Assembly: GCA_963693085.1 (NCBI GenBank)
Contig: OY856413.1
Span: 465,491,379 to 465,555,378, forward strand
Length of the DNA: 64,000 nt
Source of the DNA: Alisma plantago-aquatica
Taxonomy: Eukaryota > Streptophyta > Magnoliopsida > Alismatales > Alismataceae
Direction: 5' to 3'
Of this stretch, positions 24,603 to 37,688 are shown piece after piece. Under the pieces are notes generated by a model. It did not search any database and was not told where the DNA came from. It saw only the letters and a list, made by a program, of their open reading frames with translations. The translations under genes were made by a program, and so were the position numbers. How positions within the stretch are numbered: the stretch's first letter is position 1; the number at the start of each line of letters is the position of its first letter.

Positions 24603-27358
24603 TATAATGGCCCAAACTCTAGTTATTCCTAAATATTAGATTAGTCACCATGACTAGTCAAAACCTCCACCCATTGGTTAATTCAAGAATTATATTTGAT
24701 GATGTGCATGTGAAAACACTAGACATTTACTATGCTGAATTTGTCTGAATACTAATGTGATATTATATCATTGGAGGGAAAAAGATAAAAATACACATAG
24801 TGGAGAGGCTTTCTATACTCCAAAACTGAAATAATTAAGTTATAAAAAAATCTTGTTTGATATTGTATTAAACAAATATTACATATTTGTAGAGAATTGA
24901 ATTGCAAATATAATGTAAAAATCCGATGATATATATGTTAAAACATGTAAGTTGTTGCATTTTTGGTATGCATGTATAGAGCAGCCTATAGTTAACATGT
25001 GATCAGAAAGTGATGACAAGCGTCATTGTTCAAGACCAATCTCAAAAAGGGGCATATGTTTTGATATACATAATGAATCTTGATGAAATTTGGTTCTGTG
25101 AATTTGTATTTCGATCCTCTTTACAAAATACCATAAAATAAGTTTTGAAGGTCTGTAGAGAGACTTGTATAGAGACCAAGGGAGAACCTTTGTGAAAAAA
25201 AAATCTATTTTTTATAGATTTTTTTGCTAAGGACTTTCAATCTCCTACCTTTTTCTTGGATTTAAGGTTGATTCTTCTTTGATATTTAATGACATGTTGA
25301 TTTTATTTTCTTTCTCTCTATTCACTTTATTTTGGAGAAAAATGTTGAGTGTTTTTCCTCCTTTCTTCTTCTCTTATCCTTGGCTATGTTTTGAAAAAAA
25401 GAAGGTTGATTTGATAAGAAAACTTGCTAGAAAGAAATTTAATTGTTCTTTTCATGCTAGATTTCTTATATTTCTCTCTAAATCAAGGTAAGTATATACA
25501 TTTTCATTTAAAATATGCTTCTACCTTCTTTTTCTTCCTAGTTTTTTTAGAATTATTTGTTATGTGCACATGTGTGAATAAAATGATGAGTATAACACAA
25601 AATTATACCTTCCATGGTTCATATCTCTTCATTTTAACTTGGTCTAACTACTGATATTATTGAAAATAAACATGATACTAGTGTTGTAGCTATATAAACA
25701 CTTGATAGATGCTTATTTTTTTACGTAGAATGAACAAAGCTTGGAATTATGAATATTTTATCTTTTAAAATTAGACATATATAGGAGGATTCCTCTCATT
25801 CAATATACACGAGTGTGATATATATTATTATTTGTTTTCTGTCATATGATTCATTTCTATTCACAATATTAATTTCATGGACTTGAAAAGTTATGACTGA
25901 TTGTAACCTTATAAATGCCTAAAATAAGTTTATAACTTGCTAAAATTTATCATATACCTAGATGACATTGGTGATAGTGGTAGCTTGTGAGAGCCTTAAG
26001 AAAAATTGGCTGACTTAGTACTTGATGCCTTGGAAGAAGGATAAATAGTTATATGATAACGTTGTGGCATGTTTAGGCTTGAACACATATGAATTCATTT
26101 GAATGAATTTTTCTTGAAATGTCACCTGTTTCCTATTGTGGTACTAAGTCTTTTAGTTTCTAGCCTGCACAAAATAGAAATTGTGTTAAGAGACTTAATA
26201 AGAAAGAGAAAATTATTCTATTTACATAGGTTCCCTAGACATTATGATCCATTCTCGGGTCTATATTGGGATGGTTGAAGGACTCATTTGCACTTAGGGT
26301 GAAGCCCAAGTGGTCGAGGCGTGACCTAGAGTAGATTAGACCTTGAGGGTTAATCTATGGGAGATTAGGAGAAGTTCCACAGAGGTGGAAGTGAGATCCC
26401 AAACTTCTTTTGCTTAAAGATTAGGAGAAGTTCCACGAAGGTGGAAGTGAGACCCCAACCTTATTTTCATTTGAGATATTATGTTAGGGTTGGATGACCA
26501 ATGAAATGAGAAAATTACTTATTTGTGATATGTGATTGAACCCCATCTTGGTACCAAGGTGGGAAAGAGGTAGAGAGGTTATCAGCCCTTCCTATCTAGC
26601 GGTGGTCCTAGAGGTTATTTTGTCTTAGGATGTATGACTAAACCCAAAGGCGTGGACAATGCAATCATTTATGTGATCAGATTATGACGATGTCTACCTG
26701 GATAGGTACTAGTCAAGTATACCTAGGGATAAACTAATAAAGAAAGTTCAATAATGATTGTTGCAGCATGCTAAGTTTAAATTTTATATTTTTTTTGTTG
26801 CATACTTGATTAGTAAATCATAAGTGGATAGTTGTCATCAACTCAATTGCTGAATGTCATGCTTCATGTTTATGTACCTACTTACTTAGACATATGTTAA
26901 TCAAAGATGAACAATTTTTTGGGCTTGAAGACAAAGTACATGTTAGACAACCATCTTCTCTATCCACGTAGCTTACTTTAATAGGTGAAGTCCTTAGTTA
27001 ATGCATGATATCTATATTGTTCATGTACTGGGGTCATGGGGTGAACCTATGATTTTCTTTTGTATTTTGTAGCTTGACATGCCATCTTGTATATACAACC
27101 TTATATATAAGATGAACACCTAAACATTCTATGATATAAATATAATTATGAAGATCTATCTGAAGTCACATTAGTTACATTTTTTTATTAATGACATATC
27201 ATATATAATGATCTTACGATTAGTAAATTTCCCTTGAATGGACAAAATGTTCTTATATGTTATTATTTTTTTTATGATTGGGGGTCAGCTTGACATAAAC
27301 CTCAGAATCTGATATCAATAATCAATGTTTGGTTTGTTACTAGGATCCGGTCCTGAAA
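24603..27358 (+). repeat. 3' LTR of element A
   Basis: A 2,756-bp LTR follows the polypurine tract. It begins TATAATGG (TG mutated to TA) and ends at 27358, where TSD GTAAG follows. It is colinear with the three 5' LTR blocks and is uninterrupted, so it shows where the insertions entered the 5' copy. Confidence 0.85.
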
Positions 27359-27363
27359 GTAAG

Positions 27364-27437
27364 GGTTTTATGTTTTGGCATACGTATGTGCAAGGTGTAA
27401 AAGGTACAAGTAATCCCTTTTATAGTATATCAAATAA

Positions 27438-27483
<46 letters not shown>

Positions 27484-30400
27484 ATGCCAAAGTTAGAGTT
27501 AAGTTTCCTAGTTGTTTCTCTTAATATTGATTAATTGTGAAATTCCAATGTCGACAATGTAGTCCACACAATAGAATGAACCTCTTTGGAGTGCTATACA
27601 TTTCTAAACAGTACTTATTCATACTTTTTTATCATGTGTGAAATAGTTTGAGATAGATAAAACACTCTCACTACTTGTTAGACAATGTCCTGATGGTTCA
27701 CTTTAAAAATTGTTCCAGTTGTTGGTTAAATTATGTTGTGGTAGGTTATTACTACTTTGGAGCCATTGTAGCTAGCTAATAATAGAGAAATGTGTATCTA
27801 TTCTTTAATTCCATGGTACTCTATGTTCCTTATGTTTTTGGGTAGGTAGCACATTGTAGATTATTTGAGGAAATATACCTCAATATATCAATTCTATTAT
27901 ACTATGAATTTTACTCTCTACCTCAGATATGAAAATGTGTATTTAATGGAAGAGTGTGTGCGGAGTCTAAGGTACAATATACTCCTCATCGGATATATCA
28001 AATAACAACCTCTAATAATCCTCCTTCAAAATTCTAAAAAGAAAAAGGCAATATAAAAGTATTTCTCCAAATGGATAAAGAAGACCTATTTTTCAAGAAG
28101 TGATCACTTACTATTGTGTAATAACATATTATTTATCTTCTATGATTCTATTTATGAAGGTCTCTAGGTAGACATTTGTGCAACAAATAAATAATATGTG
28201 TTATGACCTAGTTCGGGCTGAATTGGTAATCTAAGGGGTACACAAACCATAATTCAAATATCAACTTCATTAGATGATTATCATGATTTATTTTTTATCA
28301 ATGACTAAGAACTTGAGCTAATAACTTTTTGAGGAGTAAAATAAGATACTAGTTTTACATTACTTGTCTCGACAATTAGATAATTATATAATCATAGATC
28401 CAATTCCAATCATTTTTAGTTGAACTAATATTATTGTTTTGATTCATATGTTGAATCTACATATAAAAGGAAAATCCCATATACTAATTTAGGTTAAAGA
28501 TGAAAATATAGTAGAAATTTATAAGAATAATTGAAAAGCCTAAAATAAATTGAAAGTAAAACACTAGGAATAATTTTTTATCTCCCATAGTGGGGTTTGA
28601 TTGAATTTACTATTCAATTTTAGAGCATATTAATATTTTACACTTGCTACTGCCTAGTAAGAAAATTGATGGAGTTTTTCATCTGACTAACCAATACCAA
28701 GATTCACCTCTTATTCACGTTGATACAATAATACAATCTTTTGTTCTAAAACATTGTCTTTGGTAGTTTAATGATAATATAATGACCGACATGAATTGCA
28801 AATTTGTTTGGTTGAACTAATTTTTGGTGTTTGATTTAAATGTTGAGTCAACTGAGTAACCAGTAATATGGAGATAAAGAAGAAAATGATAGTATAAATT
28901 CATACATATCATTAAAGAACCTAAAATATGGAGTAAAATACTTCAAACTAAACCTTCTAGCCTCTACCAAGTTCTAATTTGATTGATTCTTTAATTTTAA
29001 TATACAATCATATTTTACCATGTTGATTGACTTAGTAGGCCTATTAACGAGGTTAATCAATGGACTAACCAGTAGTAGGGAGATTGAACTATTTTGTTTC
29101 GAAAGGATAAACCTATAGTTAGATGCATTGTGTAGTAGAAATTAGGTGTTGAATAAGTACAAGTTGGACTGACTAGTTAATAACAAGAAGGCCGATATAG
29201 AAGGTGGGCCAATGTAGCCAAGTTGTTTAGTGTGATGACTAATCAATATATTTATGCATAACACCTTATAGATGACCAACTAGGGAGTCCAACAAGTAGC
29301 AGAGAATACATATGGAGGATTAACATTAGCTAAATCATTTGTTGTCATTAGTCAAGTGACTAGTGAGCCAATGATAGACTCATCTCAACCAATCATCAAT
29401 ATTTATGTAAATCTTAATATATAACATACCTAATCATGAAAATGGAGAGTAAAGTTCCTTTATAAATGGTAAATATAAAGTAAACCAATGAGTTTAGGAT
29501 GCATAAATATAGAATATGTGTTAAGGAGAAATGAATGGAGCCGTGGAAGAGTTTGTTGAGAACCAGAACACCTACATGATATGCAACTAGAGTAATTATT
29601 AGATATTTATATTCTTCTCTTCTCTACTTGAATAACTAAAAATAAAAACAAGTACCAATTTAAAGATCATTTTGTCTTTCCCTTTTTTCTCCAATCTCAT
29701 GTAGGTTTACTCGATGGACAAGTAAAACCAAGAAAATGTGAAAGTTGGAATTTTATCCCAATTTGATATCGGAGTTAGGGTTCTTATCCAAAACTATTAA
29801 TATAACATGTTGACTGGAAGTTTCCTATCTAACTAAGAATATACATAATTCGATCAAGTGTGAATAACAAAATCCTTTTATTTTAAAATATTGGAACCTA
29901 AATGCATAAATTAAGATTTCTCTATGTTTCAATATACTATATAGTTTAATTGTAATGGATAATGATTGAATTCAGCTTGAAACTAATTATGTGTGAACTC
30001 AACTAATGAGAATTTAAATACATAGGAACCATTATTTACAAGCTTTTCTTTATTTGAATTAACATTGTTTGATTTTATAAATGTGTTTGGAGTTGTTGAC
30101 TATTTCTAAATTTTAATTCGTTCTCATATTATTGGTTTTCTTTTTGCATATTTATATGTTTGTATTCCGTAAGAGTAGTTCACAATATGAAATCCTAATT
30201 GCTTTGTATACAATGCGGATTTTAGAGTGTTCAATTTCATTTATTAAATATAATAATCTTTTAGTAAAGAAAAGTAAGTGATTGAATATTGAAATCGAAA
30301 AAGTTAGAATTTAGAAGATCGAAATACTTTCAAATTTATCTTAGAGTTTTCGACTTTAAGGGAGTAATTGTGCATACAGACTAGAAGAGTCTTGGATGGC

Positions 30401-32225
30401 ATAGATATAGAATACCAATTATATGTGAATAATTAATCCAAATAGATCCATCTTCATATTATGAATTAGTAAACAACAACAAGCACAAAACTTACTGGTA
30501 CCCTGCTTTAGAGTTAGTTCAGTTTCTGATCATTGACTCGTCTTTTGTGAAACCACTAATTTAAAAAGTATAATCCTAGAGATTTGACTCTCCACCTGAG
30601 TACTGAGTTCTAGAGGAGTCCACATATTTGAATAACTCATGTCATAAGTTAGTCCAGATGTGGAAACCTTGATGTAGGTTGTGGATTCATTTCAATAGAT
30701 ATAGGGTCCCCATTTACTCTAAGTATTGTATGGTGAGATCATAGTTATCTATGATGCATTCACATTTTGTGATTCAACTCATTTGTATCTAGGGAATACA
30801 AAAAAAGAGTAAGAGATTAAGTAATTTGGTTTAATCTATATATATTATGTATCTATTTTTGCAACATCTTATGATGTAAAAACTAGTAAGTCTACTTGTT
30901 TGATTGTTGTGCATCTTCCATGCTTGTATTATAAGATATTTATGTCTACTTAACAAATCGTAAAATCTGGATTATCCTAGTTATTGCAAGGTTTTCCACA
31001 CACTAAACCATCAACTCACACTCTTCGTAAACAAATGTTCATGTACATATGAGCATCCAAGAGGTATCTATCAACAAGAGTTTGATAGCCTAGGTTATTA
31101 GAAGAGTATCTTAGACTAGATAGCTAGTCTCTTATTCCTCCTCTATCCTTGGGTGCGAGTGTGACATTGAGAGAAGATGTCAATGATCTAAAAATATTAA
31201 TGAAAGTTATTTAATACTAAGATTGTTTAATTTGCAAGTTATGATGTGAAAACTAAGATTATATGTTAAAAAGTTACTTATATTACATTAGTTGCATTCT
31301 TATCTTAGTTAATCTTCTTGTAAATTAAGACTAATAGTTAGGAAAATTTTCCAACTAGTGAAAAGTGAACAACTATCATTAATGCCTCCCTAATGCATAC
31401 CTAGTCATTATCAATTGGGTCAAGTTTATGTTAGTTGGGATCTACCATTTTATTCAATATACCTCTACAATAGTTATAATATAATTTCTTACCATTATTA
31501 GAACTAGGATTTGTTACTTTAGGGTTTAAAAGGTTAACTTTTTCAACCGAAGGAGATGTTTTCCAATTCCCTTATTGTGAATATTAATTAAACATTTCAT
31601 TAATTTATGACTAAGGCATCTATCAAATATGTTTCATATGTTTTAAACAAAATATCTTCATCTAAATGGAAAACATTAATAATAACATGCTTTGGGCATA
31701 CAATAAGTCAAATTATGTTTAACAAACATTAAGAACTCTTTAGATTAGCTTTCTAATACCATTCATAGAATATAACACCTTATATTAAGCTTCATTTGTA
31801 ATATGGAGATGGTTGTGAGGATGATAAACTAACATGTCCTCTAATCTTGTTTTGATCTGGTCTCTTGGTTTTCCTCATAACAAATATATGTATGACTATC
31901 ATAGTTAGGTTTTGGGAAGCCTTCATTAGTTGATTTTTTCTCTAAGAAATCTATGATCCATATATTTTGAGGCACCGACTAATTTTCTATCTGATAAAAC
32001 ATGTCAATAAACCAGTTTTTTTTGTAATAGTAAAAATCGTCTTGATTATCCCAATAGAAAACTGGCCCCCAATGTAATATGATGAAGTGTCAAATTAGCA
32101 TCAACTAAGTTTTTACAAAACAAATCCTACAAAAATACACTTGAGTTTTCCCACAGTAATAGTTGCATGCGATATTTTCCTCAAGAAATTCGGCTGACCA
32201 TGTCAATGCACAGTGGTGGCCGCCT
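27364..32225. other. AT-rich DNA, nothing firmly recognised
   Basis: The region contains a perfect (TA)n run at about 27441-27481. At 28660-29400 variants of 'gactaaccagtag' are scattered, suggesting an eroded LTR. 'tttgatatcggagttaggg' (29764-29782) could be a mutated tRNA-Met primer site. I found no protein-coding similarity on either strand. Confidence 0.45.
27441..27481. repeat. (TA)n microsatellite
   Basis: An uninterrupted TA dinucleotide run of about 41 bp. Confidence 0.95.
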
Positions 32226-32642
32226 TTCCAAAAAAGAATAGTTTTTTTTTAAATAATACACGGATCATCTATATTCATCCCATGATCCGCAATGGGCAAA
32301 CAACATCATATCATCATTACAACCCAATCCTTCTCGACTAACACATATATTTCACTCTATCCTCCTCAATTGATGTTGGACCATCTAGTAAGAATATGAG
32401 GAACTCCTTTTTTCTCGAGATAAATCATGCCTCTAACACGCATAGGGAGATGCATCTGCTCAGTCCATACTTCACCCTCCTCGAGCTGATTACCCCACAA
32501 CCCTAAGTATCTCAGTGTAGAGTTCATGAGTTTAGGGACCAGGTAGCCCAGAATTGCTTCTTCTGCCATCACCTTCCGAATTTCAGTGAGATATGGAGTT
32601 GCTCTCCACGGACCCGCGGAAACATTCCAAAAAAGAATAGTT
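32226..32642 (-). mobile_element. Probable retrocopy of an mRNA with 18-bp target duplication
   Basis: An identical 18-bp sequence (ttccaaaaaagaatagtt) sits at 32226-32243 and 32625-32642. The 381-bp insert between them ends on the minus strand in a run of A (T run at 32242-32250 on plus). A long duplication plus an A tail is the hallmark of LINE-driven insertion. On the minus strand an open frame enters from the insert start, passes PWRATPYLTEIRKVMAEEA and LRYLGLWGNQLEEGE, and stops at 32366, leaving about 115 bp of possible 3' UTR before the tail. I do not recognise the protein. A SINE is less likely because no pol III box B is visible. Confidence 0.65.
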
Positions 32643-33221
32643 GAAATACTATTAAGTTTTTTTGCTCAACCAAACATTTATGGAGTAAAAAGTGGAAATT
32701 TATATATTAGGATTTTAGATAGTCCCCTAAAATAGCCAAAATGTCTCCTAGTCACCTCTATTCACTAGTAGACATACTCCACTACAAATAAGAGAAAATT
32801 GAGATCTTCCCAATGATATCAAGAGATCTGTATGTTACAAAGGTTAGGGTGTTCCATAAAGATCCATTAAATTTCTTCTCAAGCTTCCACTTGCTTACGA
32901 AAATTGAGTTATTATGAATACTAATAAGATAGGCTATTCTACTTATATAATTATAAGGCTATCAATCATCCTTCATATCTTATTCTTTTAGTATGATTGA
33001 ATATTCATTCTTAGAAAATAAGGATGTAGTGAAGGTGGCCCTAGGTAAGAATAGGTTGACCCTTGGCAAAGGTTAGCGGCTTGTTTCCTAAAAAGAAAAT
33101 CTAGTTACTCTTGTCGGAGAAAATATTTCTTATTGGAAGATCATGTGGTAGTAAAACAATAATCCAAGTATCTGAGACTTCTTGGTAATGAAGTAACATG
33201 ATTCCAAGATATAACATCAAT
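32643..33221. other. Unassigned AT-rich DNA, possibly 5' LTR of the copia element
   Basis: No coding similarity. It abuts the left TSD of element D. Because the DNA to the right of D (45590-45730) leads straight into copia gag, this stretch may be the upstream part of the copia 5' LTR. I could not find the second copy of that LTR to confirm it. Confidence 0.3.
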
Positions 33222-33226
33222 ATAGA

Positions 33227-36200
33227 TGTAACACCCCATCCACAACAAAACACGATTACATACTAACCAGTGGATTATAAAAAATCACAGGAAATTAAAA
33301 ATGATTTACAACAAGCACCAGAAGATGAAACATAGAATATCTGAGCCAACACTTTTCATTTCATAACATCTTTTCAAGGTGCTACAACATAATTTCCCAC
33401 CATATCTTTACATGAAATCATTGTTTGTCATGCTCCTTTACATCAAGATACATACTGAAAACCGTTCATCGATCATTATACAAGAAACATCAAAGATCTC
33501 TTCTGAAGACCTAAGTGTACAGGGATGACACATAGGACTCTACTACTAGACACTATCTATCCCACCAGGTATGATACCTCTACATATCATTCGTAGCCAC
33601 ATGATCTTCATCTCTCCAGGCACGTCCACCTAAAGAGGGTTATTAACTAGCGGGGTGAGACACACAGTCCCAGCGAGAAACATAACCCTCTACCAACTTT
33701 ATTAAATCACAGATCACTAATATAAGCAGATTATAAGGGTAGCATACTGAGCAAAGCTAGATTTATTAACATTCTTACCAAACTATCCATGACGAATATA
33801 ACAAGCATTCTTTATGGAACATGATTGACAAGATAAGATTTATAAGAACTCATCACAAATAACCTGCAAGATATAACTAGTGCAACTATACATGCAAGGC
33901 CTCAACCAATGTTCCATGTTCTTCCTTAAGCAATATATTCTATATAGTTGGATTACGATTTATTATGCCCTGAGGAAGTGATTCGTACTGCTTAATTCCA
34001 ACCTTCAGTTGCGAAGCCCAAAGCCGGTTCCATTCAAGGTCAATGGATGATCTGGACTCCACAACCTCTCCTTCTCGTGGTCAGTGCACGATAACCAACA
34101 AAGTGGCCTCAGCCATAGGGTCAGTCCCACAGGCTTCCCTTTCTCTATCCCGACTTGGTACAAGTCTCGGCATTAGTATACATCTGAGCCACGGGCCAAT
34201 TCACCGTGCTCCCGAGCCATGAACGCATTCATGCTCTATCACACTGAGCCATGGGACTATTCACCATGCTCTATGACATTGAGCCATGGGCCTATTCACC
34301 ATGCTTGTATACACATCTTGAGTCTACAACCATCGTTGCATTCTAATTCTTCCATTTTTGGCTAGGAGAAACCCCACATATTCAACAATATGCGCTCTGG
34401 TTTAATCCTGCAGGAGAACCCGTTTCACCATCACCTAATTACTGACAATGGTGGATCTATGGCCATGGAAAACAACATGAGAGATTCATCTATAAACAGT
34501 TAATGTATTTTAATTTGATTGTTGGGGCAATCTAGTTGTATTAAGCAACCACATATAAAACATGAACAACATTAGATTCATTACATTGGTGTAATATTTA
34601 TACTGCTATTTCCATTGCCCTCAACAATCATCACATTGCCATGGGATATAAATCCCTCACATCATCTCATAGTGCTACTGCCTCTCAAGGCTTCATCATT
34701 ACACATCATCATGGAATATCAATCCCTGAGTTCATCACATTACAACAGTGCCTCTCAAGGTATCATCAACATCATTAGGGAATATTGATCCCTCAGGTCA
34801 TCACTATAGGATCACACCTAAATAGACCTTTCTCATCATACTAGTGATATATTTTATCTCATCAACAAGACATATCATTATTACTTAGATATTGCACATA
34901 TATAAAGTGCTATACAAAGCACATAATGATATAATCACCATAGCTCTTACTTGGCTATGAATTCAATACACCTTCATGGTTAGCTTGCATAAGAAAGAGG
35001 TAACTGGATCATCAAACATAGATTATATATCTTAGAGAATATATTATGATCATCATGCTATCAAGAATTTAGGTGCACAGGATTAGAACAACATCCATGT
35101 TCATAGTTGTGTCTGCAGTCAATTTTTATTATTGTTATCAAACTATGAGCATCCATCATGCCCCATATCTCGTGAACATATCTTTGATTATCATGTCATC
35201 AAGATTAAGGTTTATAGCATTGGAATATTATTCCAACATTATGGACATATGCAGATTAATGTCATAACTGGTGTATAAATAAATACATACTACTGTTACC
35301 ACATCATGGGTATCCCATCATACCCTATATCTCAAATCATATGCACATCATCCCTAAGGATTAACTTTAAGGATCATACACCGTGATCCACCATCCAACT
35401 TAATCAGAGGTTCATCAATCATTAACCATAGGTAACCACTATACAAGGGTTCACAACCTAACTTGTCATAGCTTCATAAATAACAAAGGTGTACACTCAA
35501 GATAACGTGCATAGGGGTATTAGGTTAGAGAACAACCCTCACTAGAAGGGGGTATTGGGTAGAGTACCAACTCTCACCCAAGGTTGTCGGCTACAAGCAT
35601 GTCATACTTTCAAGCACAAAGGGGGGTATCGTGCCAACTAGTATCTATGGTGTGTCGTGCAACCTGATCCAGAGATGTGTATCGTACATCCATGTAAGAT
35701 CAATATCAGGTAACCAGGTGTAAGGGCGCTTGTCGTGCAGCACATGGGCGTAACCTATCACCCAAAGTCCTACTGCCCAGTAGGGTTAGGGTTTCATACC
35801 GGGCAACCCTCAACTCTCTACTACCAAAGGCCATATCGGCCAAGATCATGGCGCCCAACAAGCACACCCACTTGGTTAACACATCAAGATAAACAAGGGC
35901 CTCTCATACCACCCAAGGTACACTACTTCAATGTTGCCATGATGCCCATGATACCCTATCATCCAACTAGGGTTTGAGACCCTATAACGGCCAAGACACC
36001 ATATTGTTCATCCCTCACTTGTATGTCCCGGGTACTATCCAAGCTCCACACATGTATCAGACAAACCTCAACTCTAAATCCATCCAAGCTATCAAGCATA
36101 TTCTCATGTCTAAATAAGGGACATGTATCAGGCAAGGAATATTGGCCAAGGTATCTTATCCCCATATAGGGTATCGGCCAAACACTTCATCCTTGTGTTC

Positions 36201-37688
36201 CCAAGCTATCATGTATTGTATCGGGCAAACATAGTTGTATCGGGTAAAGCCCCATATCGGGCTAGTCATCTTCAACCTCTAGCCACCCATTACCATTTTG
36301 CACAAGGAATCAAGATAAAGGCAGTAATAAAATGTAGCATTCCCATTGGATATGATTTTAGGTTCCATATATACATCTATAATGGATAAAGGTATTGATT
36401 TAAGTACAAGAACCAATATATGCATATATGGAGAGTGTGCATAATAGAGATGGTTAAGAGTTATGTAACCCACCTTAAGAGGCTCTCCATGAAAGGCATG
36501 AAGCTCCGTGGTCCAAGAAGCAACACATGTTCCTCTCCAAGAACATCATCCATCCAAAGTTCAAACATGCCCATCGGCACCATCACCATCACCTCAATAA
36601 ACAAAGGAAAAAGAAGAAGAAGATACCATGGTTATGCATAACTCAAGAAGAAGAAAAGACGGGAGATAACCATGGCCTTGCCTTATCATATAAAGGGCCT
36701 ATCCATGGCTGAGAGGGGAACAGGAAGGTGAAGAAGAAAGCACAAGGAAAAGCTAGCAAAGAAGCATGACTCACAAAGGTCAGATCTTAAGCAAGGAGTC
36801 TCCATGGCCAAGGTGCTCATCCTCCCTAGCTCCATGGGAGTTTCCTTAAGCTCCTAAGCTTCCATGCTCGTCCCATATAGGTAGGGGAAGGAAGGTGGCC
36901 GAAAGGGAGCACTTGTTCAAGGAGGAAGGGGGTTATATACACTAAGGAAGAGAGAGGTAGCAAGGGAGAGGTGTCATAACAACATAAACCAAGATGCCAC
37001 TTGCTCTTGCACTTAACGCCACTTGTTGCCACCCTAGTTGCTCATGCATGGCCTAGTGATACACTCTAGAATGTGTATCGTGCAGCTGGGCAACTGCCAT
37101 GGCCGATACACCCCTCAAACCGACACACCAAGCAAGCTTTGCCCGATACACTAAAGGACAAGGTGGCATATGTGACACATATATGATATAAGGACCATAT
37201 AGTGATGTCACTCCTCAACTATCAACCAAATAAGGTGCCCCAACCTCCATACATGTCCTAGATGATGCCAAACAGAAGCAAGAAGACTCTAGAGATGATA
37301 AATTACATATTGACCCTCTACTTTGGGTAATTTGCAATTTACACCAAAACTAGCACATAAAGCGTAAACATCAACCAACCAAGCTCAAACTTGGAACATA
37401 GGTCATCCACAAGGCGCCGCACAACATCATTCTCTTCTAATGATTCTAGAAAACTAAATTCATGCTTTACATGTGACATATTGCAATATAACCCCTTACT
37501 TTGGGTAAATTGTACTTTGGTCCAAAACAAGCAAACATTGCTCAAACAACATCCAAACGGGACCAAACTGGAAACATGAGCTAGTCACATGATACCAAAA
37601 CATCTAGAGAGATTATATTAAGGTTATAAGCACCTTTCATAAGCAAAGCAAAGAGGGTTAGCCCAAAATATTGGTCAGGGTCCTTATA
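33227..37688 (-). repeat. 3' LTR of element D (4.46 kb)
   Basis: Highly similar over its length to 40433-45584, but 690 bp shorter. The missing part corresponds to about 43415-44107 of the other copy and lies in the TATCGG-motif region. It keeps the TATA-like TTATATA at 36933-36939 (minus-strand TATATAA). Three short duplicated phrases ('gagccatgggc..attcaccatgctc') occur at about 34190-34305. Confidence 0.88.
35500..36270. repeat. Dispersed TATCGG[G/C]CAA motif cluster, left LTR of D
   Basis: Repeated short phrases such as tatcgggcaa, tatcggccaa and tatcgtgca recur at irregular spacing. They are too irregular for a tandem repeat and too frequent for chance. The same cluster, longer, is in the other LTR at 42715-44150. 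Confidence 0.65.

Larger units (their letters stand above)
990..27363 (+). mobile_element. Ty3/gypsy LTR retrotransposon A with nested insertions
   Basis: The element runs from a TG at 995 to 27358 and is bracketed by the 5-bp duplication GTAAG at 990-994 and 27359-27363. The 5' LTR survives as three blocks colinear with the 3' LTR: about 995-3307, 6610-6929 and 19804-19953. It is followed by a tRNA-Met-type primer site and a decayed gag-pol region, and the 3' LTR is 24603-27358. The gaps in the 5' LTR are later insertions. Many stop codons show that it is an old, dead copy. The RT, RNase H, integrase and chromodomain-like tail resemble plant chromoviruses (Del/Tekay group); the lineage is inferred from motif resemblance, not from a search. 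Confidence 0.85.

Noticed and set aside
29757..29790. Primer site of another LTR element (gatatcggagttaggg)
   Set aside because: It has two or more mismatches to the tRNA-Met site, and no LTR pair or pol domain was found around it.
32366..32572. Rx-N/NLR resistance protein N-terminus (MAEEAILGYLVPKL)
   Set aside because: Only the first few residues resemble the start of an NLR. The frame extends upstream of that Met, and no P-loop or LRR follows. It fits better as an unidentified retrocopy end.
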